NCBI RefSeq assembly: GCF_963668085.1
Contig: NZ_OY764059.1
Span: 1,984,001-2,048,000, forward strand
Origin: an uncultured Ilyobacter sp.
Lineage (GTDB): Bacteria; Fusobacteriota; Fusobacteriia; Fusobacteriales; Fusobacteriaceae
Length of the DNA: 64,000 bases
Direction: 5' to 3'
A program made the translations under genes and the position numbers. Numbering within the stretch: the first letter of the stretch is position 1; each line of letters begins with the position of its first letter. Of this stretch, positions 1 to 9,330 are shown in pieces. The notes beneath the pieces are model-generated. The model saw only the letters and a program-made list of their open reading frames with translations, was not told the origin of the DNA and did no database searches.

Positions 1-368
1 GTATCATAACCTTTTTTTTCCATTTCAACAAGGGTATTTCTTATCTCAGTTACAAACGAACAGGCTGCATCGTGTATTTCTACCTTTTTTTCTTTCAGTT
101 TATCATAGATTTCTTTTATTGTTCCGTGGGCTCTTATTATCACAACATCGCCCTCTTTGAGGTCATCCTCATTTTTTATGAGTGTTTCCTCTTCTAGTAT
201 TTCTATGCCTTTTTTTCTCAGGTCTTCTATTACATGTTCATTATGCACCAGCATTCCAAGCATAAAAATTCTTTTGTTTTTTTCCTTTATAGAGAGAGCC
301 TCTGAAAGTTCAACCGCTTCTCTGACTCCAAAACAAAAACCCATTTTTTCAGCTCTTACTATTTCCAT
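1..368 (-). CDS. ispH: 4-hydroxy-3-methylbut-2-enyl diphosphate reductase (IspH/LytB), 3' end cut off
   Basis: The reading frame runs from an ATG at 366-368 leftward off the window, giving the first 122 residues. I translated it from the sequence. GFCFGV near residue 10 carries the first cluster cysteine, then come an HNEHVI stretch, IIRAHG, and DAACSFV with the second cluster cysteine. These are IspH hallmarks: a [4Fe-4S] enzyme that makes IPP and DMAPP in the last step of the non-mevalonate pathway. Dxr of the same pathway is at 45503. The start lies 9 bases after the ptsH stop, and the end of ptsH (GAGGAG) may serve as its ribosome site, so it is probably cotranscribed with ptsI-ptsH. In some Clostridia and Fusobacteria IspH is fused to ribosomal protein S1; the truncation hides whether that holds here. 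Confidence 0.93.
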   Translation of the reverse strand, partial: MEIVRAEKMGFCFGVREAVELSEALSIKEKNKRIFMLGMLVHNEHVIEDLRKKGIEILEEETLIKNEDDLKEGDVVIIRAHGTIKEIYDKLKEKKVEIHDAACSFVTEIRNTLVEMEKKGYD

Positions 369-377
369 ATACGCCAA

Positions 378-647
378 TTACTCCTCATTGAATTTTTTGA
401 CTTCTATGAGATCTCTCAGTGCCTCTAACAAATGATTTTCATCTTCTCCGTCAGCCTCGAGAACAAGAGTTCTCCCTTGCTCTGCAGCCAAAAGCATAAG
501 ACCCATTATACTTTTACCATTAACCTCTTCATCATCACATTTTACAATTACATCTGAATCAAATTCGCTGGCAGTTTGCACAAAAAGAGAGGAAGGTCTA
601 GCATGAAGCCCGGCCTTGTTTTTAATCTGTACCTCTATACTCTTCAT
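378..647 (-). CDS. ptsH: Phosphocarrier protein HPr of the PTS
   Basis: This 89-residue protein carries phosphate from enzyme I to the sugar-specific EIIA proteins in the cytoplasm. The active-site His15 sits in GLHARPSS and the regulatory Ser46 in NGKSIMG. Both are at the standard HPr positions, and Ser46 suggests control by an HPr kinase, though none is in the window. AGGAGG stands just upstream of the ATG. It follows ptsI by 21 bases, an order (ptsI before ptsH) opposite to the usual one. Length and motifs are typical. Confidence 0.96.
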   Translation of the reverse strand: MKSIEVQIKNKAGLHARPSSLFVQTASEFDSDVIVKCDDEEVNGKSIMGLMLLAAEQGRTLVLEADGEDENHLLEALRDLIEVKKFNEE

Positions 648-668
648 AAAGTGGTCCTCCTAAATATA

Positions 669-2393
669 TCATATCACATGATTTTTTAACAAATCTTTTA
701 CTTCATTAGAATCCTTACAGGATAATATTTTATTCTTTAATTTTCTTATATCATTCATATCACTGTTTCTTATCAAGTGTTTGGCCCTAGGTAAGAAAGA
801 AGCGAGCATACTCAAATCTTTAATTCCAAAACTCATAAATGCTATTATCGCCATAGGGTCTCCAGCCATCTCACCGCAGACACTTACTTTTTTTCCGTGC
901 CTTATTCCAGCTTCTGCAACCATATTTATTGCCCTAAGTACCGCTGGATCATAGCAATCATAGAGATGTGACACCTCATCACTCAGCCTGTCTGCAGCAA
1001 GTATATACTGAGTCAGGTCATTGGTTCCTATACTGAAGAAGTCTACCTTTTCACCAAAAACATCTGCTAAAAGAGCAGCAGACGGAACCTCTATCATTAT
1101 CCCCACTTCTATATCATCTTTATAGTCTACTTTTGCGGCCTTTAATTCATCCTTAACCTCTTGTAAAATCTTTGCCGCTTCTTCTATCTCCCATAGGTTT
1201 GTCACCATAGGGTACATTATCTTGATATTTTTTCCATGAGCCACCCTCAGTATGGCCTTTAGTTGCTCTTTAAATATGCTTTTATGGGACAAAGTAAATC
1301 TAAGGCCTCTAAGCCCTAGAAATGGATTTTCCTCATCATTCATTTCATAATAAGATAGATGTTTATCTGCACCTATATCTAGAGTTCTTATTATTACAGG
1401 TCTGTCTCCCCCCAAGTCATTATAGACTTTTTCATATATCTCCATCTGTTTTGTTTCACTTGGAAAAAATTCAGAATCCATATATATAAATTCCGACCTA
1501 AAAAGTCCTATTCCGTCTGGGTTCTTCTTCTTTAGATCCAGCATATCCAGATCCCCGCCGACGTTTATACTGAGATCTAATTTACCACCGTCCAAAGTTA
1601 CAGCTGGAAGTTCTATTAATTTTTCAAGTTCACAGACCTTCTTATAAAGCTCATCCTGTTCATTTTCATAACTTTCAAAGACCTTATCTGTAGCATCTAT
1701 TATAACACACGAGCTTGATTTTCTGGTATCAAGTATTATATCCCCGTCCCACTCTCTCTGCATTATACTCTTTACACCCATCAGAGTTGGGATACCAAGA
1801 GCCTTAGCCAAGATTGCCACATGGGATGTCTCTCCACCATATTCAGTTATTATACCTAGAATATTTATATTAAAATGATGCATTTTTAGTAGTTCTGTGG
1901 GAAAAAGTTCCTTAGTTATTAAAATTTTCCCCTCTATATCCTCTAACTCACCCTCTTCACTTAAAAGGTTCCGTATAAGCTTTTCACCTACATCTTGTAT
2001 GTCTAGACCTCTTTGCCTATATACAGGATCATTCAACTGATTAAACATGTCCACATATTTTTCAATTACACTTTCTAGTATTTTTTCTACGTTTATCAGA
2101 TCCGATGTTATACGGGTGTTTATCTCTGATAAAAGTACAGGGTCATCTAGAATCATCAGGTGCACATTTAAAATTTTAAGCTCATCACTATTTATTCTTC
2201 CCTTTAGAGATTCTATGAGAAACTTTATCTCCTGTTTAGTCTCTTTTAGGGCGAACTTAAATCTGTTGATCTCATCATCAACTTTGTCTTCATCTATTTT
2301 ATATTCTGTAACGTCAACCTTTTTCTTCTTTCTAAAGTAAGGCTGTCCTATTACAATCCCTTCAAATATAGATTTTCCTTCTAGCCTTTCCAT
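669..2393 (-). CDS. ptsI: PTS enzyme I (phosphoenolpyruvate-protein phosphotransferase)
   Basis: Enzyme I takes phosphate from phosphoenolpyruvate and passes it to HPr. The 574-residue protein has the phosphohistidine site GGETSHVAILAKALG, the PEP-binding signature DFFSIGTNDLTQY, and the C-terminal CGEMAGDP with the catalytic cysteine. The frame stays open to an ATG at 2421-2423. The ATG at 2391-2393 (protein beginning MERLEGKS) is preferred because AAGGGG lies about 10 bases before it. The promoter at 2432-2460 would also start RNA near 2425, leaving the longer form almost leaderless. It is the first gene of a ptsI-ptsH-ispH unit. Confidence 0.95.
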   Translation of the reverse strand: MERLEGKSIFEGIVIGQPYFRKKKKVDVTEYKIDEDKVDDEINRFKFALKETKQEIKFLIESLKGRINSDELKILNVHLMILDDPVLLSEINTRITSDLINVEKILESVIEKYVDMFNQLNDPVYRQRGLDIQDVGEKLIRNLLSEEGELEDIEGKILITKELFPTELLKMHHFNINILGIITEYGGETSHVAILAKALGIPTLMGVKSIMQREWDGDIILDTRKSSSCVIIDATDKVFESYENEQDELYKKVCELEKLIELPAVTLDGGKLDLSINVGGDLDMLDLKKKNPDGIGLFRSEFIYMDSEFFPSETKQMEIYEKVYNDLGGDRPVIIRTLDIGADKHLSYYEMNDEENPFLGLRGLRFTLSHKSIFKEQLKAILRVAHGKNIKIMYPMVTNLWEIEEAAKILQEVKDELKAAKVDYKDDIEVGIMIEVPSAALLADVFGEKVDFFSIGTNDLTQYILAADRLSDEVSHLYDCYDPAVLRAINMVAEAGIRHGKKVSVCGEMAGDPMAIIAFMSFGIKDLSMLASFLPRAKHLIRNSDMNDIRKLKNKILSCKDSNEVKDLLKNHVI

Positions 2394-2431
2394 GAACATA
2401 ACCCCTTCATTAAGCATAATCACTTAAATAC

Positions 2432-2460
2432 ATTATATCCTATTTTAAAGTAATTTTCAA
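2432..2460 (-). promoter_or_regulatory. Promoter of ptsI-ptsH-ispH
   Basis: On the minus strand TTGAAA (2455-2460) and TATAAT (2432-2437) are 17 bases apart. The predicted start is near 2425, giving a leader of about 30 bases to the preferred ptsI start. Confidence 0.8.
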
Positions 2461-2661
2461 TTTATTTGAATCTCTTTAATGTACAAATCCAAGTACAAAC
2501 TAACCTTTTTAGCACTTTATTTTAGATACCCTGTAAACAAACTGTTTTTTTTACAGTATAACAAGTTTTTTTACCCCACTTTTATAGGGGGTTTTTTCCA
2601 AATACCTGTTTTCAGATATTTTTTCACTATATTTTTCTTTTTACTTAAAATCTTTTCCTCT

Positions 2662-2695
2662 CTAAAAAAAGCAGAGGATCAATACCCTCTGCTTT
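2662..2695 (-). terminator. Intrinsic terminator of glycerol operon copy 1
   Basis: AAAGCAGAGG pairs with CCTCTGCTTT (arms 2686-2695 and 2668-2677 on the plus strand) and is followed on the minus strand by TTTTTTTAG. It closes the glpA-oxidoreductase-DUF1667 unit. A near copy ends the second unit at 8911-8943. Confidence 0.88.
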
Positions 2696-2714
2696 GATAA
2701 TTCTATTTTTTTTA

Positions 2715-3062
2715 TTACATGTCCCGGGTAATCACAAGGTTTACACCTGTTCCAAAAATATCCTCTGCTATTACATCACCCATTTTTACCGGACCCTTTG
2801 CCGATATGCTGTTTATCAGCTCCATGCATTTTACGTTTAGTTCCTTAGGTATTGCTCCGTCTGTCTTTACAGGAACCCTGTTATGCAGTCCGTCTGTTAT
2901 CTTTATCGTAGAAGTTATTACCCTCGTAGGAGCAGTCAACTCTACAAATCCATATTTTTCTCCTCTAGGACATAGATTCCCTGTCACTTTATAATCATTT
3001 TCTACATCTACTTCCAAGTGGCATCCCATAGGACATACTATACAAATTAATTCTTTCTTCAT
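2715..3062 (-). CDS. DUF1667 cysteine-rich protein, glycerol operon copy 1
   Basis: This 115-residue protein begins with CIVCPMGC followed by CPRG about 17 residues later. The Cx2Cx3C...C pattern resembles the N-terminal [4Fe-4S] motif of molybdopterin oxidoreductases, so a metal or Fe-S centre is likely. I recognise it as the DUF1667 family, which often accompanies GlpA-like dehydrogenases in anaerobes; its biochemical role is not established. It is the last gene after two flavoproteins, and I infer that it shuttles electrons for them. The ATG at 3060-3062 is chosen over the adjacent TTG. The protein is identical to the copy at 8961. Confidence 0.85.
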   Translation of the reverse strand: MKKELICIVCPMGCHLEVDVENDYKVTGNLCPRGEKYGFVELTAPTRVITSTIKITDGLHNRVPVKTDGAIPKELNVKCMELINSISAKGPVKMGDVIAEDIFGTGVNLVITRDM

Positions 3063-3084
3063 CAAATATTCACCGTCCTTTTTC

Positions 3085-4344
3085 TTACTTAACTTCAGCT
3101 ATTGATACCTTTAATTCGTCTCCGACTATTTTATCAAGTATTTTTTTAGGTAGTATTATTTTCTCCATCTCTCCTGGAGCCAGATGTTTTTTAGTGAGGG
3201 ATACAAGAGTTTGATCTCCGTCTTTTACCTCTAACTTTACATCTCTGTAGACATTATTTACTCTCATAAATATTTCTAATTTATCATCTATATTTTCAAG
3301 TCTGATTTTCTGAGGAACAGTATAACTAACTCCAAAGTCAGCCTTAACTTTTTTGTATATGTCGCTCTGTTTTACATTTCCGCTTATATATCTTGCTGCC
3401 GCTTTTCCTGCTCTTCTAGATTCTGCGCTCACAAAGTCAACAAGGTCATGTACATGTACTACGTTTCCGCATGCAAATATTCCTGGAACACTTGTTTCCA
3501 TTAGTTCATTTACAATAGGTCCCGAAGTTCTCTGATCTATATCTATTTTTGCAGTTCTAGAAAGTTCATTTTCAGGTATCAATCCCACTGAAAGTAAAAG
3601 AGTATCACAATCATAGTGTATCTCCGTTCCAGGAATCGGTCTTCTGTTGGCATCTACTTTAGCTACAGTTATCCCTTCTACCCTCTCTTTTCCTTTTATG
3701 TTTGTTACAGTATGACTAAGTAATAGAGGTATATCATAGTCCTCTAAACACTGTACTATGTTTCTCGTAAGCCCTCCTGAAAAAGGCATAAGTTCTACTA
3801 CTGCTTCTACCTTAGCACCTTCTAAAGTCATTCTTCTAGCCATTATGAGACCTATATCTCCAGATCCCAAGATTACAACTTTTTTACCTACCATGTAACC
3901 TTCCATGTTTATGAATCTCTGGGCTGCTCCTGCGGTAAATACTCCTGCAGGTCTGTCTCCCGGTATAGAGATCGCTCCCCTTGTTCTTTCTCTGCATCCC
4001 ATGGCCATTATTATCGCTTCAGCCTCTACTTCCATGTATCCGTCTACAGTATTTATCAGTTGAAGTTTTTTAGTGTTATCCATGTTCAGCACCATGGTAT
4101 CTAGTTTATACTCTATACCTAATTCCATCATCTGGTTTATGAATCTTTGGGCATATTCAGGTCCTGTAAGTTCCTCTTTAAATTCGTGAAGTCCAAAACC
4201 ATTATGAATACACTGCTGTAGGATTCCTCCTAACTCTTTATCTCTCTCTATCACCAATATATCTTTTACTCCGTTATTCTTAGCCTCTATTGCTGCTGCA
4301 AGACCAGCTGGTCCTCCTCCTATAACTACAAGCTCACGTTTCAT
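3085..4344 (-). CDS. NAD(P)/FAD-dependent oxidoreductase, glycerol operon copy 1
   Basis: The 419-residue flavoprotein has an N-terminal FAD motif GGGPAGLAAA (residues 9-18), a second dinucleotide motif ILGSGDIGL near 158-166, and a C-terminal FACGNVVHVHDLVD segment that closes the FAD site. It belongs to the pyridine nucleotide-disulfide reductase superfamily, close to the subunits that accompany GlpA-like dehydrogenases and opine/amine oxidases, not to true thioredoxin reductases. Position 14 bases after glpA and 22 before DUF1667 suggests the three form a complex. It could move electrons from glycerol-3-phosphate to NAD(P) or another carrier; this is inference. All 419 residues are identical to the protein at 9331-10590. 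Confidence 0.88.
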   Translation of the reverse strand: MKRELVVIGGGPAGLAAAIEAKNNGVKDILVIERDKELGGILQQCIHNGFGLHEFKEELTGPEYAQRFINQMMELGIEYKLDTMVLNMDNTKKLQLINTVDGYMEVEAEAIIMAMGCRERTRGAISIPGDRPAGVFTAGAAQRFINMEGYMVGKKVVILGSGDIGLIMARRMTLEGAKVEAVVELMPFSGGLTRNIVQCLEDYDIPLLLSHTVTNIKGKERVEGITVAKVDANRRPIPGTEIHYDCDTLLLSVGLIPENELSRTAKIDIDQRTSGPIVNELMETSVPGIFACGNVVHVHDLVDFVSAESRRAGKAAARYISGNVKQSDIYKKVKADFGVSYTVPQKIRLENIDDKLEIFMRVNNVYRDVKLEVKDGDQTLVSLTKKHLAPGEMEKIILPKKILDKIVGDELKVSIAEVK

Positions 4345-4358
4345 TATATAATACCTCC

Positions 4359-5786
4359 CTATTTCGTTTCCCCTGTTAGGATGTAAGAGTTCTTCTTATC
4401 TAAAACAACCTCTTCCAAGCTTACATTCAGTTCTCTTGCCAATATCTCCTGAACTCTCGGACCGCAGAATCCTCCCTGACATCTTCCCATACCAGGTCTG
4501 CATCTCTTCTTAACTCCGTCTACAGTTCTTGCTCCTACTTTTCTATGAATAGAGCTTACAATTTCGCCCTCAGTTATATTCTCACATCTGCATATTACTC
4601 TTCCATACTGTGGATTTTCTTTTATCAGTTCTTTTTTCTCTTCTGCGTTTAGCTCCATGAATATTATCTGTTCTCTCTTAGGGTTAAAGTTTGCTTTTTC
4701 ATCTGCTCCCCCTAGTTTTTCCACTGCCATCTTAGCTACGTCTAGTCCTATTGCAGGCGCCGCAGAAAGTCCCGGAGATTTTATTCCTGCCACATCAAAG
4801 AATAGTGGTGCGCCAGGCGCTTCTTCTACTATGAAGTCTCCTCTGTCTCCTTCAGCTCTAAGCCCTGCGAAACTTCTTATTGACTCTCTGAAGTGAATTC
4901 CAGGAACAGATTTTACTGCATGCTCCTTTACAAATTCAAGTTGTTCTGTAGTTGTAGAGATATCATCTCTGTCATCCATATCTTGCGCGTCAGGTCCTAA
5001 TAATAGGTTTCCGTGAACTGTAGGAGTTACCAGTATTCCTTTTCCAAGTTCTGTTGGGCATTGGAATATTACCTGCCCTACAAGTTCCCCCTGTGTCTTA
5101 TCCATTACAAAGTACTGACCTCTTCTAGGTTTTATCTTGAAGCTTTCTTCAGATACCATGTTATGAATTTTATCTGCATAAACTCCTGAAGCGTTTATTA
5201 CTACCTTTGCTTCAAAGTTTTTTTCCTGTGTAATGATTCTGTATCCTGCCTCTAATTTCTCTATGTCAACAACTTCCTGGTTTAGTTCCACACTAACACC
5301 ATTTTCAGCTGCATTTTCAAGCATAGCTATTGTCAGTTCCCAGGGTCCTACAATCCCTGCTGTTTTCGCATGAAGCGCTGCTACGACGCTGTCGCTGATG
5401 TTTGGCTCCATTTTCTTTATCTCATCTTTTTCCAATAACTCCATTTCAGGTATACCGTTTATGATTCCTCTTTTATACAGTAAATCTAAGTGTCCTCTCT
5501 CCTCTTCAGAAAAGGCCAGAACCAGAGATCCGCATCTTTCAAAAGGTACTGCTAACTCATCGCATATTTTATCAAACATTGCATTTCCAAGAGCGTTGTA
5601 TTTTGCCATAAGAGTTCCCTCATGAGCATCATACCCCGCATGTACAATTGCAGAATTCGCCTTTGTTGTTCCATTTGATACATCATTTTCTTTTTCTATC
5701 ACCACTACATTAAGGTCATATTTAGAAAGCTCTCTGGCAACAGAAGCGCCTATAACCCCAGCCCCAATTATCGCAACATCATACAT
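4359..5786 (-). CDS. glpA: Glycerol-3-phosphate dehydrogenase, GlpA-like, copy 1
   Basis: The protein (475 residues) has a D-amino-acid-oxidase type FAD domain starting with GAGVIGASVAREL. It ends in a BFD-like [2Fe-2S] domain with Cys399, Cys401, Cys436 and Cys441. That architecture matches anaerobic GlpA, which oxidises glycerol-3-phosphate to dihydroxyacetone phosphate. GGGAGG lies 10-11 bases before the ATG. It is expressed behind its own promoter and terminator hairpin (5852-5973) and downstream of glpK. It differs from the second copy at 9 residues, 8 of them between about residues 125 and 220. Related 2-hydroxyglutarate oxidases share the fold, but the neighbours fix the assignment. 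Confidence 0.88.
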   Translation of the reverse strand: MYDVAIIGAGVIGASVARELSKYDLNVVVIEKENDVSNGTTKANSAIVHAGYDAHEGTLMAKYNALGNAMFDKICDELAVPFERCGSLVLAFSEEERGHLDLLYKRGIINGIPEMELLEKDEIKKMEPNISDSVVAALHAKTAGIVGPWELTIAMLENAAENGVSVELNQEVVDIEKLEAGYRIITQEKNFEAKVVINASGVYADKIHNMVSEESFKIKPRRGQYFVMDKTQGELVGQVIFQCPTELGKGILVTPTVHGNLLLGPDAQDMDDRDDISTTTEQLEFVKEHAVKSVPGIHFRESIRSFAGLRAEGDRGDFIVEEAPGAPLFFDVAGIKSPGLSAAPAIGLDVAKMAVEKLGGADEKANFNPKREQIIFMELNAEEKKELIKENPQYGRVICRCENITEGEIVSSIHRKVGARTVDGVKKRCRPGMGRCQGGFCGPRVQEILARELNVSLEEVVLDKKNSYILTGETK

Positions 5787-5851
5787 ATCTCTTCTACCTC
5801 CCTAATAAATAACTAAATTCAAGGATCTTTATTTAAGAAAGAATACCAGAT

Positions 5852-5906
5852 CAATAAAAAATGCCAAGTAAACAGGAAGGTACAATGGTACCCCTGCATA
5901 CTTGGC
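5852..5906 (-). terminator. Leader terminator (probable GlpP-controlled attenuator) before glpA copy 1
   Basis: On the minus strand GCCAAGTA pairs with TACTTGGC, enclosing CAGG/CCTG and GGTAC/GTACC nested stems, then ATTTTTTATT follows. It lies between the promoter at 5946 and glpA at 5786, about 35 bases after the predicted start. A terminator there must be overcome for glpA to be transcribed. The same element precedes copy 2, and a GlpP-type antiterminator gene is nearby. Confidence 0.78.
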
Positions 5907-5945
5907 TCTCATAATCTCTCTTGCCTTTATTATGTTCTTTTTTAT

Positions 5946-5973
5946 ATTATACTACTCTTTTGCTCATAGTCAA
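5946..5973 (-). promoter_or_regulatory. Promoter of glpA operon copy 1
   Basis: TTGACT (5968-5973) and TATAAT (5946-5951) on the minus strand are 16 bases apart, just after the glpK stop and before the leader hairpin. Confidence 0.75.
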
Positions 5974-6025
5974 TGTTTTTTTATCTTTAAATTTCCTAAG
6001 GCACAAAAACCAAGTTCTATTTAGA

Positions 6026-7537
<1,512 letters not shown>

Positions 7538-7576
7538 TTAACTTGACCTCCCAGAATTTTTAATATAAAAATCAGC

Positions 7577-8296
7577 TTAACTCCAAACACTTAGACATAT
7601 CATGTATATATTTGCCCCTATAATTCCTCCTACAATAGGAGCTACTACCGGAACCCATGCATAAGCCCAGTCAGAATCTCCCTTTCCTTTTATAGGAAGT
7701 AAGGCATGAGCTATTCTAGGTCCTAGATCCCTTGCTGGATTTATGGCGTACCCAGTAGGTCCTCCGAGACTTAGACCTAGTGACCAAACAAGTATACCTA
7801 CTAGAAGAGCCGCCATAGGTCCTACATTGTTGTTTCCGTTTGTTATTCCCATAACCCCTAAAACAAGCATAGCCGTTCCTATCACTTCAGTTATAAAATT
7901 CCACTTTGCTCCTCTTATTGCAGGGCCTGTAGAAAAAGTAGCAAGTTTACCGCCGGCATCATCTGTTTCATCATAATGCTGTTTATATGTCAGATATACA
8001 AGGATAGCTCCGGTAAATGCCCCTGCTACCTGAGCCGCTATATATCCAGGAACCATTGCCCAGTCAAAAGCCCCAACAGAAGCTAACCCCACAGTAACTG
8101 CAGGATTGATATGAGCCCCACTTACCCACCCTGTTACATACACTGCTATTGCCACTGCGAATCCCCAACCGGCAGTTATAACTATCCAACCACTGTTGTT
8201 ACCCTTACTCTTGTTTAGAACCACATTTGCAACTACGCCGTTACCAAGTAATATCAGGATCATCGTACCAATAAATTCTGCTAAATAAACTGCCAT
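7577..8296 (-). CDS. glpF: Glycerol uptake facilitator (aquaglyceroporin), copy 1
   Basis: This 239-residue inner-membrane channel lets glycerol diffuse in. It has the two NPA loops of the MIP family, NPA at residues 64-66 (GAHINPAVT) and NPARD at 186-190. The Asp after the second NPA marks glycerol rather than water channels. AGGAGG lies 8 bases before the ATG. It differs from copy 2 at about 24 residues, far more than the downstream genes do. Upstream it is linked to an extra DUF1667 gene instead of the attenuated leader seen for copy 2. Confidence 0.95.
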   Translation of the reverse strand: MAVYLAEFIGTMILILLGNGVVANVVLNKSKGNNSGWIVITAGWGFAVAIAVYVTGWVSGAHINPAVTVGLASVGAFDWAMVPGYIAAQVAGAFTGAILVYLTYKQHYDETDDAGGKLATFSTGPAIRGAKWNFITEVIGTAMLVLGVMGITNGNNNVGPMAALLVGILVWSLGLSLGGPTGYAINPARDLGPRIAHALLPIKGKGDSDWAYAWVPVVAPIVGGIIGANIYMICLSVWS

Positions 8297-8352
8297 TTTC
8301 CATTCCTCCTTTTTTTATCTTTCTAAAAACAATTCTTAAAACTACATTCTCA

Positions 8353-8700
8353 TTACATATCCCTTGTTATTACCAGATTTACACCACTTCCCAAGATATT
8401 TTCCACAACTATGTCCCCCGTTTTCACAGGAGCCTCTACCTCCAATTCACTTATTATCTTCATACATTCAAAATTTAGCTCTTTAGGTATTCCTCCATCT
8501 GTTTTTACAGGAACAACCTTATGAATACCCCCTTTTATTTTTATCGTAGAAGTTATAATTCTCTTCGGTGCAGTCATCTCCTCTTTTGCGTATATTTCAC
8601 CTCTAGGGCATTGGTTTCCAGTTACTTTAAATCCATCTGTGTCGTCAATTACCATATGGCATCCTATAGGACATACTATACACACCATTTCTTTTTTCAT
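8353..8700 (-). CDS. DUF1667 cysteine-rich protein, diverged third copy
   Basis: It keeps all features of the family: CIVCPIGC, then CPRG, then the closing GVNLVITRDM. By eye it is only roughly 60-65 percent identical to the two identical copies at 2715 and 8961. The ATG at 8698-8700 follows GAGGAGG. It sits alone in front of glpF copy 1 and after the terminator of copy 2, so it begins a DUF1667-glpF-glpK unit. Retained cysteines and an intact frame argue against decay. A different electron-transfer partner is possible but not shown. Confidence 0.83.
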   Translation of the reverse strand: MKKEMVCIVCPIGCHMVIDDTDGFKVTGNQCPRGEIYAKEEMTAPKRIITSTIKIKGGIHKVVPVKTDGGIPKELNFECMKIISELEVEAPVKTGDIVVENILGSGVNLVITRDM

Positions 8701-8910
8701 CAATACAGCCTCCTCTTCATAAATTTTCTTGAAAAAATTCAGATTCCATATTTTTCTATAACTTTAACTCTTTAAGTTCTTTTATAAAACATTACGTTTT
8801 CATTTAAGTTAAAAAACATATCCACTTTACTCATTCTGCACTTCTATCAATTATCATTTTATTTTTTTTATTTTTTTTATAAAAAACACCTTCAGACTCA
8901 TTTCAACTCA

Positions 8911-8943
8911 AAAAAAACAGAGGATCAGTATCCTCTGCTTTGA
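8911..8943 (-). terminator. Intrinsic terminator of glycerol operon copy 2
   Basis: CAGAGGAT and ATCCTCTG form a perfect 8-base stem (8918-8937) around CAGT, followed on the minus strand by seven T. It closes copy 2 before the diverged DUF1667 gene. The 8701-8910 stretch beyond it is very AT-rich; I found no convincing promoter in it. Confidence 0.87.
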
Positions 8944-8960
8944 TAATTCTATTTTTTTTA

Positions 8961-9308
8961 TTACATGTCCCGGGTAATCACAAGGTTTACACCTGTTCCA
9001 AAAATATCCTCTGCTATTACATCACCCATTTTTACCGGACCCTTTGCCGATATGCTGTTTATCAGCTCCATGCATTTTACGTTTAGTTCCTTAGGTATTG
9101 CTCCGTCTGTCTTTACAGGAACCCTGTTATGCAGTCCGTCTGTTATTTTTATCGTAGAAGTTATTACCCTCGTAGGAGCAGTCAACTCTACAAATCCATA
9201 TTTTTCTCCTCTAGGACATAGATTCCCTGTAACTTTATAATCATTCTCTACATCTACTTCCAAGTGGCATCCCATAGGACATACTATACAAATTAATTCT
9301 TTCTTCAT
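8961..9308 (-). CDS. DUF1667 cysteine-rich protein, glycerol operon copy 2
   Basis: The protein is residue-for-residue identical to the one at 2715-3062, and the DNA shows only scattered synonymous changes. The same Cx2Cx3C plus CPRG cysteine set suggests an Fe-S or zinc site. It is the final gene of the second glpA operon, 22 bases after the FAD oxidoreductase, and is followed by a terminator. Its role in the dehydrogenase complex is inferred from context only. Confidence 0.85.
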   Translation of the reverse strand: MKKELICIVCPMGCHLEVDVENDYKVTGNLCPRGEKYGFVELTAPTRVITSTIKITDGLHNRVPVKTDGAIPKELNVKCMELINSISAKGPVKMGDVIAEDIFGTGVNLVITRDM

Positions 9309-9330
9309 CAAATATTCACCGTCCTTTTTC

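Noticed and set aside
2479-2697. 72-residue plus-strand frame between ptsI and the glycerol operon
   Set aside because: Phe/Tyr-rich translation of AT-rich intergenic DNA; it overlaps the minus-strand terminator and has no ribosome site.
8353-8700. Third DUF1667 gene as a decaying duplicate
   Set aside because: The frame is full length, all motif cysteines are kept and a strong GAGGAGG precedes the start, so it looks functional.
8701-8910. Promoter for DUF1667-glpF-glpK copy 1
   Set aside because: Several AT-rich hexamers resemble -10 sites, but none has a suitable -35 at 16-18 bases; not called, although a promoter is expected.
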